Origin: Desulfoglaeba alkanexedens ALDC
Lineage (GTDB): Bacteria > Desulfobacterota > Syntrophobacteria > Syntrophobacterales > DSM-9756
Length of the DNA: 64,000 bases
NCBI RefSeq assembly: GCF_005377625.1
Contig: NZ_CP040098.1
Coordinates: 1,288,501-1,352,500 of the forward strand
Reading direction: 5' to 3'
Position numbers and translations under genes: made by a program. Position 1 is the first letter of the stretch. Every line of letters starts with the position of its first letter. Under the pieces are notes generated by a model. It did no database searches, was not told the origin of the DNA, and worked only from the letters and a program-made list of their open reading frames with translations. Of this stretch, positions 44,106-53,588 are shown one piece after another.

Positions 44106-45056
44106 TTACAGGGCTTTGTAGAAGGGGGACATGGTGTCCCAGAAATCCGGCTCACTGCAACCAATGCAGGGATGACCCGCCTGGACCGGCCAACTTGTTC
44201 CGTCGTTGAACTTGACGGTCGGACAATTGTTGTAGGTCTCAGGCCCCTTGCAGCCCATATTGTAGAGGCACCAGCCCATTTCGGCTTCCTTGGAACCCCA
44301 TTCTTCCACGAATTCACCGTTTTCGAAATGGGACCGGCGAGGGCATTGATCGTGAATGGTCTTTCCGTAGGCGAAAAGCGGGCGCTTGTAGGCATCCAGT
44401 TCGGGGAGTTTCCCAAAGAGCAGATAGTTCACCACGGTTCCGACAAAGTTGATGGGGTTCGGAGGACAGCCGGGAATCTTGACCACCGGCTTTGGGAGCG
44501 CCTCACCCAGAGCGTCTTCCACTCCCTTGGCGCCGGTGGGGTTGGGAGCCGCCGCCGCAACACCACCGAAAGAGGCGCACGTGCCAATGCAGATCACCGC
44601 CATGGACTTGGGGCAGATATCCCGCGCGATTTCCAGCATGGTCTTCCCGGCGATCATTCCGTATATGCCGTCGCCCGCCGTCGGAATGGCTCCGGCCACA
44701 ACACACAGGAACTGGCCTTCGTATTTCGTCACCGCATCGTGAAGGGCCTTTTCGGCCTGCTCGCCTGCAGCCGCAAAAACGGTTTCGTTGTATTCAAGCG
44801 ATAGGGTCTCCAGCAGCAGCTCATCGAACCACGGATAGGTGCTCCGCAAAAGCCCCTCTGTACACCCCGTGCATTCCGCAAAAGAAAGATAGACCACCGG
44901 AAGACGCTGAGAACCCGTGATGGCCTGAGCGATCTTGGGCGCGAAAGAGGGGGCGAGCCCCATGGTCGCAGATACCATGGTGCAGAACTTGAGAAACTCG
45001 CGCCGACTGACACCCTTTTCTGCAAGCCGCCTGTCGATGCTCTTGTCGCAGCTCAT
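44106..45056 (-). CDS. [NiFe] hydrogenase small subunit with Tat signal
   Basis: This 316-residue electron-transfer subunit starts with a Tat signal ([19 protein letters not shown]). It then has the cluster ligands: ECTGCTE near residue 60 and GTCASFGG and PGCPPNP near 160-200 for the proximal cluster, then [25 protein letters not shown] and [12 protein letters not shown] for the distal and medial clusters. It carries the large subunit to the periplasm by hitch-hiking. Its gene is first of the cluster small-large-protease-hypC. ATG 45056 follows AGGAGG. There is no C-terminal membrane anchor, which suits a soluble or cytochrome c3-linked enzyme. Confidence 0.95.
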   Translation of the reverse strand: MSCDKSIDRRLAEKGVSRREFLKFCTMVSATMGLAPSFAPKIAQAITGSQRLPVVYLSFAECTGCTEGLLRSTYPWFDELLLETLSLEYNETVFAAAGEQAEKALHDAVTKYEGQFLCVVAGAIPTAGDGIYGMIAGKTMLEIARDICPKSMAVICIGTCASFGGVAAAAPNPTGAKGVEDALGEALPKPVVKIPGCPPNPINFVGTVVNYLLFGKLPELDAYKRPLFAYGKTIHDQCPRRSHFENGEFVEEWGSKEAEMGWCLYNMGCKGPETYNNCPTVKFNDGTSWPVQAGHPCIGCSEPDFWDTMSPFYKAL

Positions 45057-45558
45057 GAAACGCCTCCTTCTTGGTAGATTCTTTAAAAATCCCGTGGACC
45101 CACCAGCTCACAGCGATTGAACATACGAAAGCCCCTGCCGCACCGAAATGCGCCACACCCTAGTCTTGCGAGGCACATCCACCGAAGTTCTAAAGAAATC
45201 CGCCGGCGAGTACAAACGAAAAGGAACCCTCGCCATCCCGCCCCAGTCGGGGGGGCATGCACTCAATACCAAAAGGCCACAGGGCAAAACCCTGTGGCCT
45301 TCAGCATAAAGGGGCTCTCCGGTGAGAATGAAAATCAACAGGGACGTGAAGTTAGAGCCTCAGCACCAAACCGGATGACGTTTCCACGGGAATCTGCACA
45401 AGCACTCGTATTTCCACCGCAACGTGAAGCACCGCATCAATCGCTCGAACAAGAACCGCCGCAGGAACACACACAGGGAATAGAAATCGCGTTACATCTC
45501 CCATTCAACCCAGTCGCTACCACCGCAGCCAACCCAGAAAGCGCATCCACTACAACTG
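45057..45558. other. Hydrogenase upstream region
   Basis: About 500 bases between the receiver gene and the hydrogenase small-subunit gene, both on the minus strand. It contains the terminator at 45271-45301 and then about 215 bases that must hold the hydrogenase promoter. I see no good sigma-54 boxes there (the nearest GG and GC pair is spaced one base too far) and no clear sigma-70 boxes. A plus-strand open frame across it looks spurious. Confidence 0.5.
45271..45301 (-). terminator. Rho-independent terminator after the receiver gene
   Basis: A perfect 12-bp stem (AAGGCCACAGGG 45273-45284 with CCCTGTGGCCTT 45290-45301) with a 5-base loop, followed on the minus strand by two more T bases. 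It separates the regulatory transcript from the hydrogenase genes. Confidence 0.7.
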
Positions 45559-46005
45559 TCAGAGAGTCCCTCCACTTGGCGACAGAACCGGAAGAGGATC
45601 CGTCGCTACCGTTAAAACCGGCACAGCATTGTGAGCGTGAAACGAATCGGCGTTTGTGATCATCTTCAAAGTCGCGTCAAATTCAGCAGGATCGAACGGC
45701 TTTTTGAGAAAACCCTGAACACCGGCTTTTCGCACCTCTCGAGAAATCAGGTCGTAATCGTAGAATGAGATCATCACCACTCGAAGGTCGGGTCGCATCA
45801 GCATGAGCCGTCGGCCGAGATCGGCACCGTTGGCATCGGGAAGATGATATTCAATCACCGCAAGGTCGAAAGGGGCGCGAGAATGCAGTTCGATGGCGCG
45901 TCGAGCCGTCGCGCAACTGACCACGTCATATCCCGAACGTTCCAGGTAGCTTTGCAAAGAGCGCCTGAAGGGAGCATCATCTTCAACAAGGAGCACTCGC
46001 TGCAT
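45559..46005 (-). CDS. Single-domain response-regulator receiver with Glu at the phosphorylation site
   Basis: A 148-residue stand-alone receiver (MQRVLLVEDDAPFRRSLQSY). The acidic pair (VEDD), the switch Ser (VVMISFYD) and the Lys (FLKKPFD) are present. In the beta-3 strand, however, the family reads LLD-x-x-LPD and this protein reads VIEYHLPD, so Glu stands where the phosphorylated Asp should be. That would prevent normal phosphorylation and may mimic the active state. No output domain is present; about 25 extra C-terminal residues are unstructured. ATG 46005 follows GAGGTG. A sigma-54 promoter lies 50 bases upstream. Confidence 0.82.
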   Translation of the reverse strand: MQRVLLVEDDAPFRRSLQSYLERSGYDVVSCATARRAIELHSRAPFDLAVIEYHLPDANGADLGRRLMLMRPDLRVVMISFYDYDLISREVRKAGVQGFLKKPFDPAEFDATLKMITNADSFHAHNAVPVLTVATDPLPVLSPSGGTL

Positions 46006-46054
46006 GATCACCTCATCCCGGTCCGTAGAGCCACCGCATATGCAAGTCTCAGTA

Positions 46055-46070
46055 AGCAACGGGCATGCCA
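46055..46070 (-). promoter_or_regulatory. Sigma-54 (RpoN) promoter before the receiver gene
   Basis: On the minus strand TGGCATGCCCGTTGCT fits the -24/-12 consensus TGGCAC-N5-TTGCT with one mismatch, correct GG-to-GC spacing and the invariant GG and GC. It lies about 50 bases before the receiver start codon, in the gap after the NtrC-type activator gene. Confidence 0.7.
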
Positions 46071-46289
46071 AAAGGGTCCCAACGGCTCTTTCTCAGCAGA
46101 AACCAGGGTCTGAGCCGTTCCTACCCGGCAACCGGCTCCTTCCGCTCCTGAAGACTATTCGGCACATGCCCGTCCCTCCCACGTCGCCGGTACCGCCGGA
46201 AAGCACGCGGACCCTCGGCGTTTCCAGCTTTCTTGAAGGGTGGCGCATTATCTTCATTGGAGTCGGGAGATGGACAATACTCTACAGCC

Positions 46290-47675
46290 CTAAGAGCCGA
46301 TACCGTATTTTTTGAGCCGGTACAGGAGTACGTGGCGGGGGATGGAAAGAAAACGTGCCGTTTTGGATTTGTTGCGGCCGCACTTTTCGTAGGCTTTTTT
46401 GATAACGGTCTTTTCAAGCGCCTGGAGAGAAACCCCTTCATCGGGGAGTTCGACCCCCAGACCGGCGTCTTCGCCTTCCATCTTCGCCGCCTCCCCACCG
46501 GGTCCAAGGAAACGCAAGTGGCGGCCCAGGACGGTGTCGTCGTTTTCCAGCAACACAACACGTTCGACGGCGTTTCGAAGCTCTCGGACATTTCCGGGCC
46601 ATGCATAGGACAGCAGGATTTTCTGCGCATCCGGGCTCACCGTCCGGAACCGCTTTCCGTATTTGTCATTGAGCTGTTCGAGGAAATAGTGCGTGAGCGG
46701 CAGGATGTCCTGTCTGCGATCCCTAAGGGCCGGCAGCTTGATCTGGATGGTGGCCAGTCGGAAGAAAAGGTCCTTCCTGAAGGCGCCTTGTTCCGCCGCT
46801 TCCCACAGGTTCCGGTTGCAGGCCGATACGATTCGTAGGTCCACCCGGCGCTTCTTGGTGCCTCCCAGCGGATAGAATTCCTTCTCTTCGATGACGCGCA
46901 GAAGCTTCGCCTGAACCTCCGCCGGCAGATCCACCACTTCATCCAGAAACAGGGTTCCGCCGTCGGCCACTTCCAGCAGCCCTTCCTTGCCTTCAGCGCG
47001 GGCCCCTGTGAACGCGCCCTTTTCATAGCCGAAGAGTTCGCTTTCGATGATTTCCGGGCTGAAAACCGCGCAGTTGAGAGCCACAAATGGATAGGCGGCG
47101 CGTGGACTGCTGGAGTGGATAAGTCGTGCGAAGAGTTCCTTGCCTACGCCGCTTTCGCCCTGCAGGAGCACGCCGGCATCCGGGCTTTGGGCGCTCTTTA
47201 CGGCAAGCATCTGAGCCTCCAGAAACGATGGATTGCGCCCCACGAGCCGGTCCACCTTCTGTAGCCGTTGCACTTCCTGCCGAAGGCGGTCCACCTCGTT
47301 TCGGAGGCTGGCGTTTTCCAGTGCGTGCTGGATGGTGAGTTCAAATTCCTCGAGGTCCACGGGTTTCACGAGGTAGTCGAAGGCTCCCCGCTTCATGGCG
47401 AGCACAACGTCTTTGACCTGCTCGTAAGCCGTGACCATGACCACCGTCGGAGACGGTCGGAGCTCCTTCAGTTGCGTCAGGATTTCCAGGCCGCTTTCGT
47501 CGGGAAGACCGATGTCGAGCAACACCAGGTCGGGTTCTTCGGCCCTGGCCAGTTCCAACCCCTCGCGGCCCGTGGCCGCTTCGATCACCGTGTGATCCTT
47601 CTGAAGAAACCTCACGATGGCCTGCCGGAAGCCCCGCTCATCGTCAACCAACAGGATTTTCTGCTTTTCGCGCAT
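46290..47675 (-). CDS. NtrC-family sigma-54-dependent response regulator
   Basis: A 461-residue activator with an N-terminal receiver (ILLVDDE, LVLLDIGLPDESG with the phosphorylatable Asp, LVKPVD), an AAA+ domain with Walker A GESGVGKELFARLIH near residue 172, the sigma-54-contacting GAFTGA near 225 and LFLDEVVDLP, and a C-terminal Fis-type helix-turn-helix (KTARFLSIPRHVLLYRLKKY). It should activate RpoN promoters when phosphorylated by the kinase encoded 21 bases upstream. A matching sigma-54 promoter follows its own gene. Other targets, such as the hydrogenase genes, are possible but unproven. Confidence 0.94.
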   Translation of the reverse strand: MREKQKILLVDDERGFRQAIVRFLQKDHTVIEAATGREGLELARAEEPDLVLLDIGLPDESGLEILTQLKELRPSPTVVMVTAYEQVKDVVLAMKRGAFDYLVKPVDLEEFELTIQHALENASLRNEVDRLRQEVQRLQKVDRLVGRNPSFLEAQMLAVKSAQSPDAGVLLQGESGVGKELFARLIHSSSPRAAYPFVALNCAVFSPEIIESELFGYEKGAFTGARAEGKEGLLEVADGGTLFLDEVVDLPAEVQAKLLRVIEEKEFYPLGGTKKRRVDLRIVSACNRNLWEAAEQGAFRKDLFFRLATIQIKLPALRDRRQDILPLTHYFLEQLNDKYGKRFRTVSPDAQKILLSYAWPGNVRELRNAVERVVLLENDDTVLGRHLRFLGPGGEAAKMEGEDAGLGVELPDEGVSLQALEKTVIKKAYEKCGRNKSKTARFLSIPRHVLLYRLKKYGIGS

Positions 47676-47696
47676 GGAAACCCGTAGATGCCGGCG

Positions 47697-49337
47697 TCAC
47701 ACGAGGACCCGGCTCCATCTTGAAGGGAAGGTCACCCGAAAGGCGGTTCCTGAATCGGCCCGGCTCTCCACGTCGATGTGCGCCCCGTGACGCTCCAGGA
47801 TTTGTCTGGAAATGCTCAGGCCCAACCCCGTCCCCTCCGTCTTGCGCGTAAAGAAGGGATCGAAGATGCGGTCCTGATCTTCCGGAAGGATGCCCTCGCC
47901 GCTGTCGCGGACCTCCAGCACCACGGAAGCCGTATCCGGGAACCACCGCGTGCTCACTCGCAGCGTCCCCCCGTTGGGCATAGCCTCCACGGCGTTGATC
48001 ACCAGGTTCATGAGTACCTGGGTGATCTGGTCCTGGTCCATTACAAGCGGCGGCACCTTCTCATCCAAATCCAACGTGAACTCGATCGGTGTTTTCCTTG
48101 AATGGACCCGAACCAGCTGGTAACAGTTCCTGACGATGGCGTTCAGGTTCGCGGGCAGGAACTGGGGTTCGCGGGGTCTCGCAAAGCTCAGAACCTGGCG
48201 CACGATGGCGTCGATCTTTTTCGCTTCGGCGATGAGATCGTGGAACATCTCCTGTTGCGTCGGTTCAAGGCTGAGCTCACGGTGAAGCAACTGAGCATTG
48301 AAATTGATCGTGGCGAGGGGATTGCGGATTTCATGGGCTATCCCCGCCGCCAAGGTCCCCAGAGCCTTCAAGCGCTCGTTCTGCTGCAGCCGCTGCTCCA
48401 GTTTTCTCGCTTCCGTCTCGTCCTTTTCATAATAGACCACCCGTTCCAGCTGGCCGGAACGATTCAGTACGGGAAACGCATAGTAGCGGTAGTAACCGTC
48501 CCAGAGGGGATGAGGCCCTTCGCGCTGAACGGGCCGCTTGGAATGCAGGCATTCCGTAATGGGGCAGTCGGACGGCGGCTCATCGCGCTGGTAGAGCACA
48601 TCCCAGTAGAGCCTGCCGATCAGGCAGCCCATCCCGCCATAAACCGCCTCACTGGTCCGGTTGATCCTGAGGATCCGGCTTTTGTGATCGATCAGGAAGA
48701 TGCTGTGCTGAATGGCGTCGAAGGTGATTTCCAATTCCATCCTGGCACGCTGCACGGATTCCAACAATTGCGCATTTTCGATGGCCACCCCGATCTGGTG
48801 CCCGATGGTGGCCAGGAACGCCTTGCGATCGGGCCGGACCTGCAGGTCGCCATGGTTGGCCAGATAAAGCAGCCCCAGGACGCCCTTTCTTGTAAAAAGG
48901 GGGATGCGGATGATTTCTTCGATGTGTTCTTCAGCCATCCGCTTTCTGAGCGTCGGGAAGAAGATGCCTTCACGGGGAAACCAGACCACCGGTTCGTGGG
49001 AATCGAATCGTTCCACCCATTTATCGCTCACACTGAAACGCTGAATGTCGGAAGTCAGCGTGGAACCAAAACCGTGATGGGCCGCGAGGCGCAGTTCATG
49101 CCTTCCGGCATCGCTGCCGCCCATCAGGTAAACGGCCCCCATCTTGAGCCGGAGCGTCCGCAGGATGGCCATGAGCGCCTCCTGCAGCACCTCATCCAAC
49201 TTCGGGGAACTGTGAAGGACCGCCGAGATGTCGATGAGGATCTGTAGTTCTTTGTCCCTACGAATCATCTGTTCATCGGACGGGACCGGTTCGCCCGCCT
49301 TTGCGAGCCGTACATCGGATTGCCGAGGCATTTCCAT
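47697..49337 (-). CDS. Cytoplasmic sensor histidine kinase (GAF-PAS-HisKA-HATPase)
   Basis: About 546 residues with no membrane segment. A GAF domain (KELQILIDISAVLHSSPKLD onwards) is followed by a PAS domain (FDAIQHSIFLIDHKSRILRI), then HisKA with the phospho-accepting His in GIAHEIRNPLATINFNAQLL and the ATPase with N box MNLVINAVEAMP, G1 DSGEGILPE and G2 GTGLGLSISR. The PAS region contains DCPITECLHSKRP, two cysteines that could bind a cofactor. It is the partner of the NtrC-type regulator. The start is uncertain: ATG 49337 or 49331 have a purine-rich site upstream, and the frame is open to 49454. Confidence 0.9.
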   Translation of the reverse strand: MEMPRQSDVRLAKAGEPVPSDEQMIRRDKELQILIDISAVLHSSPKLDEVLQEALMAILRTLRLKMGAVYLMGGSDAGRHELRLAAHHGFGSTLTSDIQRFSVSDKWVERFDSHEPVVWFPREGIFFPTLRKRMAEEHIEEIIRIPLFTRKGVLGLLYLANHGDLQVRPDRKAFLATIGHQIGVAIENAQLLESVQRARMELEITFDAIQHSIFLIDHKSRILRINRTSEAVYGGMGCLIGRLYWDVLYQRDEPPSDCPITECLHSKRPVQREGPHPLWDGYYRYYAFPVLNRSGQLERVVYYEKDETEARKLEQRLQQNERLKALGTLAAGIAHEIRNPLATINFNAQLLHRELSLEPTQQEMFHDLIAEAKKIDAIVRQVLSFARPREPQFLPANLNAIVRNCYQLVRVHSRKTPIEFTLDLDEKVPPLVMDQDQITQVLMNLVINAVEAMPNGGTLRVSTRWFPDTASVVLEVRDSGEGILPEDQDRIFDPFFTRKTEGTGLGLSISRQILERHGAHIDVESRADSGTAFRVTFPSRWSRVLV

Positions 49338-49532
49338 CGCCGTTTTCGTCACCTCTTCCTTTCGCCGCTCCACCCCAGGCAGATGGGTTCCCTTTCCCCG
49401 GACAACTGAAAGCTCCGAGTCAAACGGCTGGAAAACGGGCAGAGTAGGGAGCACAAGGCGCGGTCATGGTTCGAGGAAGGAGAGAATGTGCGGTCGTACG
49501 GCAACTTCGGGGTTCGGGCGCACTGGCAGCCG

Positions 49533-50468
49533 CTATGAAGGATCCTTTCTGCTGCTGATCATTTCCCATTGCGCGGACACATTCTTCGCCAGTCGGATCG
49601 AAGCTGCATCCACCATCTTTCCGTCCAGGGCGAGCGATCCTTCGCCCCGTCGACGGGCCTCTTCATAAGCTGCAAGCAATCGCTCCGAGCGCGCCACATC
49701 TTCCGAAGAAGGACTGTAGATTTCATTGAGGATGGGCAATTGATCCGGGTGAATCGCCCACTTGCCGTCGTAGCCCAGGGCGGCGCTTATGAGGCAGGAG
49801 CGCCTGAGTCCTTCATGGTCCTTGGTATCGCCGTAGGGCGCATCCACGGCGGCGAGCCCTGCGGCCTTGGCGGCCATAACCATACGGCTCAAGGGGAAGT
49901 GCCACCGATGCCCCGGGTAAAACGCCTCCGCGTCGCCGTGGCCGCTCACACCCCGGCTCGGCATGGTCAGCGACGCCCCGTAGTCCGCCACCCCGAAAAC
50001 CAGCGCCTCCAGCCTCGGCGAACTGAAGGCGATCTCCCCTACCCGAAGCATCCCCTCGGCTGTTTCGATAGAGGCTTCGATCCCGATGCGGCCGGGGAAC
50101 CCCTTTCGGGCCTCGATCTGGGTGAGCAGATAGTCGACGGCACGGACTTCCGCGGGATCGTTGACCTTGGGTATGACGATCACGTCCAGTCGATCGCCCG
50201 CCGATTCCACGACGTCGATCACATCGCGGTAGGCATAAGGCGTATCCATCCCGTTCATGCGAAAGGATCGCACGCGATCCCCCCATTCGCCCGATCGAAG
50301 CGCCTCGACGACGGCACCGCGGGCGTTGTCCTTTTCGTCCACGGGTACGCTGTCTTCCAGGTCCAGCATGATCACATCCGCCGGAAGCCCGAAGGCTTTT
50401 CGAACCATCTTTTCCCGGTTGGCCGGAACCGAAAGGATCGACCTCCGGAGCCGAACGGGCCGTTCCAT
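49533..50468 (-). CDS. HpcH/HpaI aldolase/citrate lyase beta family (malyl-CoA lyase-like)
   Basis: A 311-residue TIM-barrel lyase of the CitE/malyl-CoA lyase family: LRRSILSVPANREKMVRKAF at the start, DVIMLDLEDSVPVDEKDNAR (metal-binding Asp and substrate site), IGIEASIETAEGML with the key Glu, ALVFGVADYGASLTM and KWAIHPDQL near the end. Members cleave or form C-C bonds between acyl-CoA and glyoxylate or pyruvate-type acceptors (malyl-, methylmalyl- or citramalyl-CoA). No CitD or CitF partner is near, so a CoA-dependent stand-alone lyase is more likely than citrate lyase. It follows the ppdK region with a 141-base gap. Confidence 0.85.
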   Translation of the reverse strand: MERPVRLRRSILSVPANREKMVRKAFGLPADVIMLDLEDSVPVDEKDNARGAVVEALRSGEWGDRVRSFRMNGMDTPYAYRDVIDVVESAGDRLDVIVIPKVNDPAEVRAVDYLLTQIEARKGFPGRIGIEASIETAEGMLRVGEIAFSSPRLEALVFGVADYGASLTMPSRGVSGHGDAEAFYPGHRWHFPLSRMVMAAKAAGLAAVDAPYGDTKDHEGLRRSCLISAALGYDGKWAIHPDQLPILNEIYSPSSEDVARSERLLAAYEEARRRGEGSLALDGKMVDAASIRLAKNVSAQWEMISSRKDPS

Positions 50469-50609
50469 GTTTTACCCCTCTTCAGAAATCGAGATTCTCG
50501 AAATTCCATTGATTGGGAGGGAAACAATATCCCGGCAGACAGAACGCGGCAAGGAGAAGACGCAAGCGGATCCCTCAACCTCTCTACGCCTTCTCCCCGC
50601 GCTAGCACC

Positions 50610-51926
50610 CTACGCTTCCATGAGGGCCGCTCGTGCCGCGGCCAATCGCGCGATGGGCACCCGGTAAGGGGAACAGCTCACGTAGTCCAGCCCTATCTGA
50701 TGGCAGAACTCCACCGAACTGGGTTCCCCGCCATGCTCGCCGCAAATCCCGATCTTCAACTCCGGTCGGGTCGATCGGCCTTTCCGGACCCCGATCTCCA
50801 TCAGTTCACCGACTCCACTCCGATCGATCCGCTCGAAGGGGTCGAAGGTCCATATTTTGAGATCCAGGTAATCGTGCAGAAATTTCCCGGCATCGTCCCG
50901 GCTGATCCCGTAGACCGTCTGGGTGAGGTCATTGGTCCCAAACGAGAAGAACTCCGCCACCCGGGCGATTTCGTCGGCCGTTATGGCTCCCCGGGGAACC
51001 TCGATCATGGTCCCAACCTGGTATGACACGGTCACACCATGCTGTTCCATGACCTCCCGGGCCACCCGATCGACCACCTGCTTCTGGTGTTCCAGTTCCG
51101 CCACATGCCCCACCAGAGGAATCATGATCTCGGGATGGACGTCGATTCCTTCCTTCTTCACTTGGCAGGCCGCTTCCAGAATGGCCCGTGCCTGCATCTC
51201 CGTGATTTCCGGATAGACGATCCCCAGTCGGCAGCCCCGGTGCCCCAACATGGGATTGGCTTCGTGCAGCGCCTGGATCTTGGCTTCCACACGCTCCAAG
51301 GAAACCCCCATCTCTTCTGCAAGCTTCCGACATTCACGCTCACCTTGCGGCAGGAATTCGTGAAGCGGCGGATCCAATGTGCGGATCGTCACCGGAAGCC
51401 CGTTCATGACTCGGAAGATCCCCACGAAATCCTGCCGCTGCATGGGAAGCAACTTCGCCAGGGCCCGTTCGCGGCCCTTGCGATCCTCGGCAAGGATCAT
51501 CTCCCGAACCGCGTCGATCCGGTTGCCTTCGAAGAACATGTGTTCGGTTCGGCAGAGCCCGATCCCTTCTGCGCCGAAGGCAAGCGCCGTTTTCGCCTGA
51601 TCGGGCTGGTCGGCGTTGGTGCGGATGCCGAGCTTCCGGTGCTGATCGGCCCACGTGAGCAGCGCCACGTAATCCTGATAGATCTGGGAATCCTCGGGGG
51701 CCATGCTTCCCTCCACAAGAACCTGCATGACCTCCGACGGGCGCGTGGGGATCCGCCCTTCAAAGACTTCTCCGGTCGATCCGTCGATGGATATCCAGTC
51801 CCCTTCACGGACCAGGCGCCCGTCGACGCTGATCTGCCGCTTGCGATAATCGATTTCCAGGGCGTGGCAGCCGACCACACATACCTTGCCCATCTGGCGG
51901 GCGACCAGCGCCGCATGGGACGTCAT
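50610..51926 (-). CDS. ppdK: Pyruvate phosphate dikinase, 3' part after a frameshift
   Basis: This frame carries the last half of PPDK. It begins exactly at the phosphohistidine (swivelling) domain [19 protein letters not shown], followed by the C-terminal PEP/pyruvate barrel: [23 protein letters not shown], the C-terminal [14 protein letters not shown] and [16 protein letters not shown] with the catalytic Cys. On its own it lacks the ATP-grasp domain and cannot be a dikinase. Its first codons overlap the end of the upstream frame by four bases, and the two together give a normal-length PPDK of about 910 residues. The ATG is an artefact of the motif, not a real start. Confidence 0.85.
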   Translation of the reverse strand: MTSHAALVARQMGKVCVVGCHALEIDYRKRQISVDGRLVREGDWISIDGSTGEVFEGRIPTRPSEVMQVLVEGSMAPEDSQIYQDYVALLTWADQHRKLGIRTNADQPDQAKTALAFGAEGIGLCRTEHMFFEGNRIDAVREMILAEDRKGRERALAKLLPMQRQDFVGIFRVMNGLPVTIRTLDPPLHEFLPQGERECRKLAEEMGVSLERVEAKIQALHEANPMLGHRGCRLGIVYPEITEMQARAILEAACQVKKEGIDVHPEIMIPLVGHVAELEHQKQVVDRVAREVMEQHGVTVSYQVGTMIEVPRGAITADEIARVAEFFSFGTNDLTQTVYGISRDDAGKFLHDYLDLKIWTFDPFERIDRSGVGELMEIGVRKGRSTRPELKIGICGEHGGEPSSVEFCHQIGLDYVSCSPYRVPIARLAAARAALMEA

Positions 51927-53350
51927 CCCCCCCGCGACGTAAGGATTCCCACGGCGGCATGCATGCCCCGGATATCTTCCGGGGAAGTCTCAAGCCGAAC
52001 CAGGATCACCTTTTCGCCCCTTTCGGCCCATTGTTCAGCATCCGGAGCGTTGAAGACCACACGGCCGGTCGCCGCTCCGGGCCCCGCGTTCAACCCCTTG
52101 GCAAGGAGCGACTTGCGGGCGAGTGCTTCCTCCTTGGCCCTGGGATCGAAGATCGGTCGAAGCAGCTGGTTGAGCTGATTGGGTTCCACCCGCATCAGGG
52201 CCTCTTTCTCGGTCAGGATGCCCTCACGCACCATGTCCACCGCGATCTTGAAAGCCGCGAACCCCGTTCTCTTGCCCGACCGCGTCTGAAGCATCCACAG
52301 CTTCTTGCGCTCGATGGTGAACTCCACGTCCTGCATGTCGCGGTAGTGGCGCTCCAGAATGCTGCGGATCCGTTCCAACTCCTGGTAGGCTTCCGGCATG
52401 GCCTCTTCCAGCGACACCATGCTCGGATCGGTCTTCTGCAATCGGTTGATCGGCTGCGGAGTCCGAATCCCTGCGACCACGTCTTCCCCCTGGGCGTTGA
52501 TCAGATACTCGCCGTAAAGGACGTTTTCCCCTGTGGCCGGATTTCGTGTGAAGGCCACGCCGGTCGCACAGTCGTCGCCCATGTTTCCGAAGACCATGGC
52601 CTGTACGTTAACCGCCGTCCCCATATCGTCCGGAATGTCGTTCAACTGGCGATAGGTGATGGCCCGGGGGTTGTCCCAGGATCCAAAAACCGCGCTGATC
52701 GCACCCCAGAGCTGCTCTCTGGGATCCTGGGGAAACTCAATGTCGAGCCTCTGCTTGATGAGCGCCTTGTATCGTTGCACCAGTTCCTTGAGGTCGTCCG
52801 CTGAAAGTTGATGGTCGAATTCAACACCGCGGGCCTTCTTGATTTCGTCGATCACCTCTTCGAAGGGATCCACATCGTCTTTGTCTTCCGGTTTGAGCCC
52901 CAACACCACGTCGCCGTACATGGCAAGGAATCGCCGATAACAGTCGTAGGCGAATCGCTCGTCCCCGGTCTCCCTGGCGAGCGCTTCCACAGTCCGATCA
53001 TTGAGCCCCAGATTCAAAACCGTGTCCATCATGCCGGGCATGCTCTTCGCCGCACCCGATCGAACCGAGACCAAAAGCGGTCGCTCGGAATTTCCGAATC
53101 GGCGACCCATGAGGTCCTCCAGGCGCTTGAGAGCTTCGTTCACTTGAGCGTCCAATTGAGGCGGATACTCGTGATGGTGCCTGTAGAAATAGGTGCAGAC
53201 TTCGGTCGTAATGGTAAAACCCGGCGGTACGGGAATCCCCAAGTTGGTCATCTCGGCCAGATTTGCCCCTTTGCCACCCAACAGTTCCTTCATCTCGGCA
53301 CTGCCTTCGGCTTTTCCTTCACCGAAAAAGTAGACGTACTTGGTTGCCAT
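51923..53350 (-). CDS. ppdK: Pyruvate phosphate dikinase, 5' part before a frameshift
   Basis: This frame holds the N-terminal ATP-grasp half of [64 protein letters not shown] and [20 protein letters not shown], ending [13 protein letters not shown] just before the phosphohistidine motif. ATG 53350 follows GGGAGGGGAGA. PPDK interconverts pyruvate + ATP + Pi with PEP + AMP + PPi, linking acetyl-CoA-derived pyruvate to gluconeogenesis. The break is in a run of seven G (51927-51933) where eight would restore the frame. The gene follows acsE past a terminator. Confidence 0.85.
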   Translation of the reverse strand: MATKYVYFFGEGKAEGSAEMKELLGGKGANLAEMTNLGIPVPPGFTITTEVCTYFYRHHHEYPPQLDAQVNEALKRLEDLMGRRFGNSERPLLVSVRSGAAKSMPGMMDTVLNLGLNDRTVEALARETGDERFAYDCYRRFLAMYGDVVLGLKPEDKDDVDPFEEVIDEIKKARGVEFDHQLSADDLKELVQRYKALIKQRLDIEFPQDPREQLWGAISAVFGSWDNPRAITYRQLNDIPDDMGTAVNVQAMVFGNMGDDCATGVAFTRNPATGENVLYGEYLINAQGEDVVAGIRTPQPINRLQKTDPSMVSLEEAMPEAYQELERIRSILERHYRDMQDVEFTIERKKLWMLQTRSGKRTGFAAFKIAVDMVREGILTEKEALMRVEPNQLNQLLRPIFDPRAKEEALARKSLLAKGLNAGPGAATGRVVFNAPDAEQWAERGEKVILVRLETSPEDIRGMHAAVGILTSRGG

Positions 53351-53533
53351 ATGCTGCTTCTCCCCTCCCGCACTCCGGCTCAAAAAACACCTGTGGTTCT
53401 CACCTCACCGTCGCCCTTTCCCGTCGCCGGCGAAGGCGGAGCGACCGGTGGTTTCCGATCACCCTGACTTCGCCGCGCTGGGAACTTCAACCACTTCGCA
53501 TCGACTTCTTCCTCGATTCGCCCTTTTCGGAAC

Positions 53534-53564
53534 AAAAAGACCCCACCAGCCGATAGATGGGGCC
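53534..53564 (-). terminator. Rho-independent terminator of the acs operon
   Basis: On the minus strand GGCCCCA (53564-53558) pairs with TGGGGTC (53545-53539) around a 12-base loop, followed by TTTTT. It lies 25 bases past the acsE stop and ahead of ppdK, marking the end of the acsDABCE transcript. Confidence 0.7.
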
Positions 53565-53588
53565 GCAAGCGCTGACGGCAAGCTGCTC

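Noticed and set aside
45057..45240. Possible sigma-54 promoter directly before the hydrogenase genes (TGGCGCATTTCGGTGC)
   Set aside because: The GG and GC dinucleotides are separated by 11 bases instead of 10, which RpoN does not usually tolerate.
45117..45659. Plus-strand 180-codon frame upstream of the hydrogenase genes
   Set aside because: It crosses a perfect terminator hairpin, has a low-complexity His/Pro/Thr-rich translation and no ribosome site.
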